Position numbers and translations under genes: made by a program. A DNA stretch of 5,121 bases from Actinomycetota bacterium (lineage in GTDB: Bacteria; Actinomycetota; Acidimicrobiia; IMCC26256; PALSA-610). The notes under the pieces were generated by a model. The model ran no database searches and was not told the DNA's origin. It worked only from the letters and a program-made list of their open reading frames with translations. Of this stretch, positions 1-5,121 are shown piece after piece (the stretch's first letter is position 1; every line of letters starts with the position of its first letter). Where the stretch lies: the NCBI GenBank assembly GCA_030839105.1, contig JAUZEI010000282.1:1-5121 (forward strand), read 5' to 3'.

Positions 1-1093
1 GGGTCTGGGCGAGCACCGAGAGGTCGAGACCCTTGTTCCGGCCGCCGGCGAGCAGGACGACGGAGTCGAACGACGCGACCGCGCGTCGGGTGGCGTCGGG
101 ATTCGTCGCCTTCGAGTCGTCGTACCATTTCACTCCGTTAGCTTCGCCCACGAGAGCGACGCGGTGGGGCATGGTCGCGTACGAACGCAGCGCGGCCGCA
201 ATGCCGTCGACGTTCGCACCGACGTCGAGCGCGCCGGCCGCGGCCGCGAGCGCGTTCGTGAGGTCGTGCGCGAACGCGCGCGACATCGTCGCAATCGGAA
301 CGAGCGTCCGGCCATCCGGGAACACGAGTCGATCGTCGACCACACGAAAGCATCCGGTTGCGTCGGCGCGGTCCGAGAAACCAACGGTTCGTGCGGGCGC
401 GTGCGCGGCGACCGCGGTAGTGCGCGCGTCGTCGGCATCGAACACGAGCAGATCGCTCGGCGTCTGGAGCGCCGCGATCTGCGCCTTGGCCGCGAGGTAG
501 GCATCGAAGCTGCGGTGCCAGTCGAGGTGATCGGGGGTCACCGCCAACAAGATCGCGACCCGCGGCCGGAACGCGTGCTCGGCGAAGCGGAGTTGGAACG
601 ACGAGACCTCGGCGACCACCACATCGACGTCGTCGGCGACCGCCTCGATCAACGGACGACCGATGTTGCCCGCGGCGACTGCGCGCACTCCTGACGCGTC
701 GAGCATCTGGGTGACCATCGTGGTCACGGTCGTCTTGCCGTTCGTGCCGGTGATCGCCACGATCGGCGTGATCGCCCGTTCGGCCGCGAGGTCGATCTCG
801 CTGCGCACCGGCACGCCTGCCGCCTCCGCGGTCACGATCGCGACATGGTCGGCGCGCACGAGTGGGCTGGGGACCACGAGATCGGCGGCGCCCGCAAGCT
901 CGCGAATCCGCGCATCGTTCGGTTCCTCGACGAGCTCGACCCCGAGGTCGCGCAGGACGGCGGCGCGTTCGCCATAGCGCGGCGTCGGCGCGGGCGCGTC
1001 CTCGGCCACGATCACATCCCAGCCTTCGGCATGCAGGACGCGCGCGACGGCGACGCCCGTTTCGGCCAGTCCGATGACGAGTGCGCGCGTCAT
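1..1093 (-). CDS. murD: MurD, UDP-N-acetylmuramoyl-L-alanine--D-glutamate ligase (3' end outside window)
   Basis: This cytoplasmic ATP-dependent ligase adds D-glutamate to UDP-MurNAc-L-Ala, the second amino acid of the peptidoglycan stem. The reading frame has 364 codons without a stop before the left edge; MurD is usually about 440-460 residues, so the end of the C-terminal domain is missing. Visible in order: an N-terminal Rossmann-like UDP-binding region starting VIGLAETG (6-13); the Mur P-loop TGTNGKTT (115-122); GNIG (142-145); EVSSFQL (162-168); DHLDWH (188-193); Lys203 in the AAK context expected for the carbamoylated lysine; the H..xN helix around 276-280; PHR (309-311); DDSKATN (325-331), where the C-terminal domain begins; and LLAGGRNKG (347-355). 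The ATG at 1093-1091 overlaps the mraY TGA as ATGA, and no convincing Shine-Dalgarno precedes it, so translation probably depends on coupling to mraY. Two positions are unusual: Ala184 where Mur ligases normally have Asn four residues before the DH pair, and SPL at 76-78 instead of SPG. Identity is very secure. Confidence 0.96.
   Translation of the reverse strand, partial: MTRALVIGLAETGVAVARVLHAEGWDVIVAEDAPAPTPRYGERAAVLRDLGVELVEEPNDARIRELAGAADLVVPSPLVRADHVAIVTAEAAGVPVRSEIDLAAERAITPIVAITGTNGKTTVTTMVTQMLDASGVRAVAAGNIGRPLIEAVADDVDVVVAEVSSFQLRFAEHAFRPRVAILLAVTPDHLDWHRSFDAYLAAKAQIAALQTPSDLLVFDADDARTTAVAAHAPARTVGFSDRADATGCFRVVDDRLVFPDGRTLVPIATMSRAFAHDLTNALAAAAGALDVGANVDGIAAALRSYATMPHRVALVGEANGVKWYDDSKATNPDATRRAVASFDSVVLLAGGRNKGLDLSVLAQT
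1090..1093 (-). other. mraY/murD stop-start overlap (ATGA)
   Basis: The murD ATG (1093-1091) and the mraY TGA (1092-1090) share two bases. The twenty bases before the ATG contain no clear Shine-Dalgarno, so murD translation probably relies on ribosomes terminating on mraY. Confidence 0.85.
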
Positions 1094-2163
1094 CCGAGGT
1101 CCAGACCGTGTCGGAGGAAGTCGGCGTAGAAGATGCCGACGCCGAGCGCGACGCAGATTCCGGCGAACAGCCAGAACCGCACGATGACCGTGAACTCCGA
1201 CCAGCCGCCGACCTCGAAATGGTGATGGATCGGCGCCATGCGCAACACCCGTTTGCGGAACCCGCGGTAGGAGATGATCTGTGCGATCACCGACAGTGTC
1301 TCGATCGTCGGCAGGCCCGCGAGCAGCGGTAGCAGCAGATGTGTGCGGGTCAGCAGCGCGAGTCCGGCCATCGCGCCGCCGATCGCGAGCGAACCGGTGT
1401 CGCCCATGAATATGCGCGCGGGCGCGGCGTTCCACCAGAGGAAGCCCGCGCACGCACCGAACATCGCGGCGGCGACCACCGCCTGGTCCAGCGCCTGGGC
1501 GGCGAAGACCTGGCCGACCGCCTGGTGGCCGAATTTTGCGTAGATATCGGGGTGACGGAACTCGGTGAACGCGATGATCATGAACGCCGCGAATGTGAAC
1601 ACGGAGGAGCCCGCGGCGAGCCCGTCGAGGCCGTCGGTGAGGTTCACCGCGTTCGAGGTGGCGTACACGACGAGGATCACCCAGAGGAAGAGTCCGGCCT
1701 TACCGAGGTCGATCCCGAGCGGCTGGGTGAAGGACAGATGCGTGTCGGTATGCACGAACTGCACGGCGAGCCACGCGAACGCCGCCGCGACGAGCACGAT
1801 GCCGAGCGTCTTGCCTCGTTTGCGCAGTCCCATGTTCCGGCGGGCGCGCACCCCGAGGTAGTCGTCGATCCATCCGACGAAGCCGAGGCCGACGATCAGC
1901 GCGATCAACGCCCATCCGGGCGTCGCGAACGCGATGCTGTTGCGTCGGATGTGTGCAAAGAGATAGCCGACGACCGTCGCCAGCACGATGGCGATACCGC
2001 CCATCGTCGGCGTACCGGCCTTCGCCGCGTGCGGGTGTTCAATGGGCCCGTCGTCGCGGATCTGCTGTCCGATACCGCGTGCCCGCAGTGAACGGATGAG
2101 GACCGGCGTGAAGAAGATGGTGACGACGAATGCCGCACCCGCGGCCATGAGCATGGCGATCAC
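1090..2163 (-). CDS. mraY: MraY, phospho-N-acetylmuramoyl-pentapeptide transferase
   Basis: This integral membrane enzyme transfers phospho-MurNAc-pentapeptide from UDP onto undecaprenyl phosphate, making lipid I, the first membrane step of peptidoglycan synthesis. With the GTG start at 2163 the protein is 357 residues, typical for the family, with about ten hydrophobic segments. Family landmarks: the FFTP segment (17-20) followed by GIGQQIRDDGP (30-40); GTPTMGG (50-56); the Asp pair D100-D101 in GWIDDYLG, followed by the RRNMGL loop; NLTDGLDGLAAG (174-185); WWNAAPARIFMGDTGS (243-258) with D255; and APIHHHFE (310-317) with the His triplet 313-315, then VIVRFWL (326-332). The first available start in this frame is an ATG at 2181. 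I prefer GTG 2163 because a clean GGAGG lies 9 bases upstream, the GTGA overlap with the murF stop matches the other junctions, and the distance to the conserved TP equals that in Mycobacterium MraY as I recall it. It ends four bases into murD. Confidence 0.96.
   Translation of the reverse strand: MIAMLMAAGAAFVVTIFFTPVLIRSLRARGIGQQIRDDGPIEHPHAAKAGTPTMGGIAIVLATVVGYLFAHIRRNSIAFATPGWALIALIVGLGFVGWIDDYLGVRARRNMGLRKRGKTLGIVLVAAAFAWLAVQFVHTDTHLSFTQPLGIDLGKAGLFLWVILVVYATSNAVNLTDGLDGLAAGSSVFTFAAFMIIAFTEFRHPDIYAKFGHQAVGQVFAAQALDQAVVAAAMFGACAGFLWWNAAPARIFMGDTGSLAIGGAMAGLALLTRTHLLLPLLAGLPTIETLSVIAQIISYRGFRKRVLRMAPIHHHFEVGGWSEFTVIVRFWLFAGICVALGVGIFYADFLRHGLDLG
2160..2163 (-). other. murF/mraY stop-start overlap (GTGA)
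   Basis: The mraY GTG (2163-2161) and the murF TGA (2162-2160) share two bases. Unlike the mraY/murD junction it also has a strong Shine-Dalgarno, so mraY may be translated both by reinitiation and by fresh ribosome entry. Confidence 0.75.
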
Positions 2164-3587
2164 GATCGATCGCCTCCGCATCGCCCCGAATTGCTCACGT
2201 GACCGGCGGTGTGCCCGCTCGCGAGTAGACCCTGGGCGACGTGCTCGAGACCCAGAACGCGGCTGCCCTTCACGAGCACGGCATCACCGGGGCGGGCCAT
2301 GGTCGCCACGAGCCCGATCGCATCGGCCGCGTCGGAGACCGCGTGCGCATCGACTCCACCGGCGCGCGCCGCGTCCGCCATCGCGGCGCCGCCCGCGCCG
2401 ACCCCGACCACAACGTCGATGCCGAGCGCCGCGGTCCGCTCCCCCACGACCCGGTGTTCTTCGTCATGGTGCGCGCCGAGCTCGCGCATATCGCCCAGCA
2501 CCGCGATGCGACGCGAGCCTGCACCGAGGGTGAACTGCGCGAGCGTGACGAGCGCCGCCTCCATCGAAGTGGGATTGGCGTTGTACGCGTCGTTGAGGAC
2601 CGTCACCCCGGAGGCGGTCTCGAGCAGCTCCATGCGCCACCTGCCGGGCGCCGTCGCCGCGAGCGCGACCGCGATCGTCGCCAATGGCAGCGAAAAAACC
2701 CTACGGGCCACTGCGATCGCCATCGCCGCGTTCGAGGCCTGGTGCCGCCCATGCAGCGGAACCTGGAAGCGGTGGCCCTCGAGGAGGAACGACGGGCGTT
2801 GCCGCGCGTCGAGCGTCACGTCCGAGATGCGGAAGTCGGCGACCTCGGATTCGCCGACTGTGACGACGTCGGCCAGGGTCGTGGCGGCCAGCTCCGGCAT
2901 TGCCGGATCGTCGGCGTTCAACACCGCGACCCCGGTGCCCGGAAGTGCCTCGAGTAACTCCGAGAGCACGGCCACCACGCCGGCGCGGCCACCCAAATGC
3001 TCGGCATGCGCGAGCCCGGCATTCGTGACTACGCCGGTATCGGGTCGAGCGATCTCGCAAAGAGCACGCAGATCCCCCGCGAAGCGCTCGCCCATCTCCG
3101 TCACGACGACCCGGGCCGAGTCGGGCGTGTTGCACAGGGTGATCGGGAGACCGAACTCGTTGTTGTAGGACTCCGGGTTGGCGTAACAGCCCTGCGACGC
3201 GAGCACCGCTGCGAGTAGGTCTTTGGTCGAGGTCTTGCCCGTCGACCCGCCCACCGCGACGACGTGGAGGTCCGGGCGGTCGAGGCGCAACGAGCGTGCG
3301 ATCTCCTGCAGCGCGCCCAGGGTGTCGCCCACGTGCACGAGCGCGTGGCCGGGGTCGAGTCGTTGGCGGGGCGCGAAATCGTTGTCGACGAGGGCGACCG
3401 TCGCGCCGGCTTCGAATGCCGCGTCGACGAAGTCGTGACCGTCGCGGGCGTCGCGCAGCGCGACGAAGCAGGCGCCGGGCGCGAGCGCACGCGAGTCGAA
3501 CGCCCAGGATTCCACCACCGCGATCTCGTCGCCGGCGAGGCGGCCCAGGGCCCGTTGCGCGATGTCGCGCGCGGTGAGCCGGGTCAC
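2160..3587 (-). CDS. murF: MurF, UDP-MurNAc-tripeptide--D-alanyl-D-alanine ligase
   Basis: This cytoplasmic ATP-dependent ligase joins D-Ala-D-Ala to UDP-MurNAc-tripeptide, giving the pentapeptide that MraY uses next. At 475 residues from GTG 3587 the length is normal. Landmarks: FDSRALAPG (30-38) and DGHDF (49-53) in the UDP-substrate domain; the P-loop GGSTGKTS (113-120); YNNEFGLPITL (141-151); TEMG (163-166); TNAGLAH (188-194); NADDP (224-228); GRHQASN (280-286); GRWRME (315-320); LNDAYNANPTSM (331-342), which opens the C-terminal domain; LGDMREL (364-370); and VKGSR (439-443). Two oddities stand out. Leu208 occupies the position of the lysine that is carbamoylated in MurD, MurE and MurF, and the P-loop begins GG rather than the usual TG. 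All other catalytic motifs are intact, so I read it as a functional gene. An upstream GTG at 3593 is possible, but 3587 has better ribosome-binding-site spacing and a GTGA overlap with the murE stop. Confidence 0.95.
   Translation of the reverse strand: MTRLTARDIAQRALGRLAGDEIAVVESWAFDSRALAPGACFVALRDARDGHDFVDAAFEAGATVALVDNDFAPRQRLDPGHALVHVGDTLGALQEIARSLRLDRPDLHVVAVGGSTGKTSTKDLLAAVLASQGCYANPESYNNEFGLPITLCNTPDSARVVVTEMGERFAGDLRALCEIARPDTGVVTNAGLAHAEHLGGRAGVVAVLSELLEALPGTGVAVLNADDPAMPELAATTLADVVTVGESEVADFRISDVTLDARQRPSFLLEGHRFQVPLHGRHQASNAAMAIAVARRVFSLPLATIAVALAATAPGRWRMELLETASGVTVLNDAYNANPTSMEAALVTLAQFTLGAGSRRIAVLGDMRELGAHHDEEHRVVGERTAALGIDVVVGVGAGGAAMADAARAGGVDAHAVSDAADAIGLVATMARPGDAVLVKGSRVLGLEHVAQGLLASGHTAGHVSNSGRCGGDRS
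2173..2177 (-). promoter_or_regulatory. Ribosome binding site of mraY, inside the murF coding end
   Basis: GGAGG is encoded in the Cys-Gly-Gly near the murF C-terminus (residues 470-472) and lies nine bases before GTG 2163. It lies downstream of the alternative ATG at 2181, so it cannot serve that start. This makes it the deciding evidence for the shorter MraY. Confidence 0.75.
3584..3587 (-). other. murE/murF stop-start overlap (GTGA)
   Basis: The murF GTG (3587-3585) and the murE TGA (3586-3584) share two bases. Such overlaps usually allow ribosomes that finish one gene to reinitiate on the next, tying the output of the two ligases together. Coupling is inferred from the layout. Confidence 0.75.
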
Positions 3588-5065
3588 GAGCACGCCCTCA
3601 ACTCTTCCGTAGCGACGACCCGATCGTCGAAAGGAACCGTCACGCCCGCTGTCGTCTGGCCCGTCTCGTGCCCCTTCCCGGCGATGACGACGACGTCACC
3701 ATGACGCGCCGCATGCAACGCGTACCGGATCGCGGCCCGACGATCGAGCTCGACGATCGGAGCGGTGCGATCCGAGGCCACACCGGCGAGAACGTCTCGG
3801 GCGATCGCTTCGGGGTCTTCGGACCGGGGATTGTCCGATGTGAGGACCGCGACATCGGCCAGCCGAGTGGCCACCTCCCCCATGACCGGGCGCTTCGAAC
3901 GGTCTCGATCCCCACCGCAGCCGAACACGACCACGAGCTTCCCACGGTCGACGAGCGCGCGAGCCGCGGTGAGCACCGATTCGAGCGCGTCGGGAGTGTG
4001 GGCGTAGTCGACGAGCACGGCGAAGTCGCGACCGGTTTGGACGCGTTCGAAACGGCCCGGAACCCGTACCCGTGCCGCGAGGCCGGCAAGTACCGCCTCG
4101 AATGACGATCCGACGAGCAGCGCAGTGGCGGCCGCGGCCAGCGCGTTCGACACGTTGAAGCGGCCCGCAAGGGAACTCCGCACTACTCCATGATGATCGG
4201 TGCGAGTGTCCACCAGGTCGAACGTGGTGCCGTCGCGGCGCAGCAACAGGTCGCGCGCGTAGACGTCGGCGTCGACGTTCTCGATCGAGTAGGTGCACAC
4301 CTGCAGTCCGAGATCGCGCGCCCGATCACTCAGTGCAACACCGTACGGATCGTCGATGTTGATGGCGGCGCGCGCCGAGAACCGCGGATCGAACAGACGC
4401 GCCTTCGCCTCGAAGTACGCGTCAACGGTGGAGTGATAGTCGAGGTGATCGTGGGAGAGGTTCGTGAACGTCACCGCCGCGAAGTGCGTACCGTCGACCC
4501 GATGCTGATGGAGGGCGTGCGACGACACCTCCATCGCGACCGTCTCGACGGCCTCGGCGCGCATCCGCGCAAGCAAAGCCTGGAGCTCGGTCGCCTCCGG
4601 GGTCGTGTGCTGCAGCGGTACGACGGTCCCGTCGACACGCGCTTCGACCGTACCGATCACCCCGACGCGGTCGCCGTTCGCGCGCGCGATCGCTTCGAGG
4701 AGATACGTCGTGCTCGTCTTGCCGTTCGTCCCGGTAACGCCCGTAACCCGCATCGACCGCGACGGATGCTCGAAAAAGCGGTCACACAACGGCCCCAGGA
4801 CGCGGCGCACCGAATCCACGCGCACCTGCGGCGCGGTGAGCGGAAGCATGCGCTCCACGAGGAGCGCGACGGCGCCCGCGACGATCGCGGCCGGAGCATG
4901 GTCGTGGCCGTCGGTGCGCTCGCCGGGAATGCAGCAGAACAGCGCCCCGGGAGTCGCCTCCCGGCTGTCGTGCACGATCGAACCGAGGTCGACGCCGGTC
5001 TCCCCTCGGACCTCGAGGAGGTGGTCGCGCAACTCGAGGTCGTCGAGGAGGTCGTGCAGCAGCAC
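3584..5065 (-). CDS. murE: MurE, UDP-MurNAc-L-Ala-D-Glu--meso-2,6-diaminopimelate ligase
   Basis: This cytoplasmic ATP-dependent ligase adds the third stem-peptide residue to UDP-MurNAc-L-Ala-D-Glu. The 493-residue protein is complete. Landmarks: VHDSREATPGALF (31-43) and DGHDHAPAAI (52-61) in the N-terminal UDP-substrate domain; the P-loop TGTNGKTS (111-118); HTTPE (153-157); EVSSHAL (179-185); TNLSHDHLDYH (201-211); YFEAKARLF (217-225), where Lys221 is the expected carbamoylated lysine; GRFNVSNALAA (301-311); PGRFE (336-340); VDYAHTPDALE (352-362); CGGDRDRSKRPVM (383-395); DNPRSEDP (411-418); and AGKGHE (462-467). DNPR is the motif known to bind meso-diaminopimelate, whereas lysine-adding MurE proteins differ there, so meso-DAP peptidoglycan is inferred. 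The start is GTG 5065, only three bases after a perfect AGGAGG. This is tight, but the N-terminus MLLHDLLDDLEL fits the family and no better start is visible. The frame stays open upstream to the window edge, but the Shine-Dalgarno argues against a longer protein. It overlaps murF by four bases. Confidence 0.97.
   Translation of the reverse strand: MLLHDLLDDLELRDHLLEVRGETGVDLGSIVHDSREATPGALFCCIPGERTDGHDHAPAAIVAGAVALLVERMLPLTAPQVRVDSVRRVLGPLCDRFFEHPSRSMRVTGVTGTNGKTSTTYLLEAIARANGDRVGVIGTVEARVDGTVVPLQHTTPEATELQALLARMRAEAVETVAMEVSSHALHQHRVDGTHFAAVTFTNLSHDHLDYHSTVDAYFEAKARLFDPRFSARAAINIDDPYGVALSDRARDLGLQVCTYSIENVDADVYARDLLLRRDGTTFDLVDTRTDHHGVVRSSLAGRFNVSNALAAAATALLVGSSFEAVLAGLAARVRVPGRFERVQTGRDFAVLVDYAHTPDALESVLTAARALVDRGKLVVVFGCGGDRDRSKRPVMGEVATRLADVAVLTSDNPRSEDPEAIARDVLAGVASDRTAPIVELDRRAAIRYALHAARHGDVVVIAGKGHETGQTTAGVTVPFDDRVVATEELRACS
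3595..3599 (-). promoter_or_regulatory. Ribosome binding site of murF, inside the murE coding end
   Basis: GAGGG sits within the last codons of murE (around Leu489-Arg490-Ala491). Counting from its GAGG core there are eight bases to GTG 3587. For the longer alternative start at 3593 the same core would be only two bases away, though a weaker GGAAGAG further upstream could serve that start. The site therefore favours 3587. Confidence 0.6.
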
Positions 5066-5068
5066 GGT

Positions 5069-5074
5069 CCTCCT
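5069..5074 (-). promoter_or_regulatory. Ribosome binding site of murE
   Basis: A perfect AGGAGG lies three bases before GTG 5065, and its first two bases lie within the upstream TAG stop. The core is as strong as possible but the spacer is shorter than the usual 5-9 bases. It is the main support for starting murE here rather than further upstream in the still-open frame. Confidence 0.75.
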
Positions 5075-5121
5075 AGTTGTGCTTGGACGGGTCGGGAGGC
5101 AGGCTAGCGGCGGTCGACGCG
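5073..5121 (-). CDS. C-terminal tail of an upstream gene, possibly ftsI/pbp (5' part outside window)
   Basis: The frame entering from the right edge reads ASTAASLPPDPSKHN and stops at TAG 5075-5073, seven bases before the murE start. The TAG overlaps the murE Shine-Dalgarno, a tight arrangement that matches the spacing style of the rest of the block. In most dcw clusters the gene before murE is ftsI (a class B penicillin-binding protein), and a disordered Pro/Ser/Ala-rich tail would be compatible. Fifteen residues without a domain cannot identify the gene, so no symbol is given. It could also be a chance open frame. Confidence 0.45.
   Translation of the reverse strand, partial: ASTAASLPPDPSKHN

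Noticed and set aside
33..694. Overlapping plus-strand frames and a 124-residue minus-strand frame across murD
   Set aside because: The MurD frame runs through this interval with P-loop, DHLD and DSKATN motifs in order; the other frames are shadows. The MurD frame has no stop in the window because the gene is cut by the edge.
1339..2091. A 250-residue open frame on the plus strand opposite mraY
   Set aside because: Its highly charged Arg/Glu/His/Asp composition is what the reverse complement of hydrophobic membrane codons gives; it is not a gene.
2163..2172. Palindrome CGATCGATCG between the mraY ribosome site and start codon, considered as an operator or hairpin
   Set aside because: It is only ten bases with no loop, GATC/CGATCG words are frequent in this GC-rich DNA, and the bases are also murF codons.
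2693..2698. A run of six A (six T on the coding strand) in murF, a possible slippage or indel-error site
   Set aside because: MurF motifs continue in the same frame on both sides (GRHQASN before, GRWRME after), so there is no frameshift, and the codons do not form a standard X XXY YYZ slippery heptamer.
2209..3168. A 319-residue open frame on the plus strand opposite murF
   Set aside because: It lies wholly antisense to an unambiguous murF. Its Ala/Ser/Thr-rich composition without motifs is the usual mirror of GC-rich codons, and no ribosome site supports it.
4190..5107. A 305-residue open frame on the plus strand opposite murE
   Set aside because: It is an antisense shadow rich in Arg, Val, Glu and Asp, with no recognisable domain; murE accounts for the region fully.
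1..5121. Search for promoters, terminators, RNA genes, mobile elements, CRISPR or a novel system
   Set aside because: The genes abut or overlap throughout, leaving only 7 intergenic bases. I saw no convincing hairpin with a T run, no repeat array, no transposase and no unexplained gene.

Overview
The window is a segment of a division and cell wall (dcw) cluster, read entirely on the minus strand. In transcription order (right to left) it holds the last codons of an unidentified upstream gene, then murE, murF, mraY and the first four fifths of murD, which runs off the left edge. The DNA is strongly GC-rich with G/C-heavy third codon positions. Several genes start with GTG, MurE carries the meso-diaminopimelate signature, and the N-terminus of MraY lines up residue for residue in length with actinobacterial MraY. 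I infer a high-GC actinobacterium, perhaps of the Acidimicrobiia type. The lineage is an impression from sequence style, not a phylogenetic result.

Layout: 5121-5073 is the C-terminal tail of an upstream gene (ftsI/pbp by usual gene order). 5065-3584 is murE. 3587-2160 is murF. 2163-1090 is mraY. 1093-1 is murD, lacking roughly its last 80-100 codons. The only intergenic DNA is 7 bases between the upstream stop and murE. The other three junctions are 4-base stop/start overlaps (GTGA, GTGA, ATGA), so the block is almost certainly one transcript with coupled translation. There is no room for an internal promoter or terminator between genes, and I see no RNA genes, mobile elements, repeats or CRISPR.

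The genes form consecutive steps of peptidoglycan precursor synthesis. MurD adds D-Glu to UDP-MurNAc-L-Ala, MurE adds meso-DAP, MurF adds D-Ala-D-Ala, and MraY moves the finished phospho-MurNAc-pentapeptide onto undecaprenyl phosphate at the membrane to give lipid I. The usual downstream neighbours (ftsW, murG, murC) would lie beyond the left edge.

This is an ordinary core region, and I do not see a new biological system. The observations most worth a second look concern enzyme chemistry. MurF has Leu where the family has the lysine that is carbamoylated in MurD, MurE and MurF. MurD has two further departures from family consensus. The start codons of murF and mraY are better placed at GTGs slightly downstream of the longest-frame starts.
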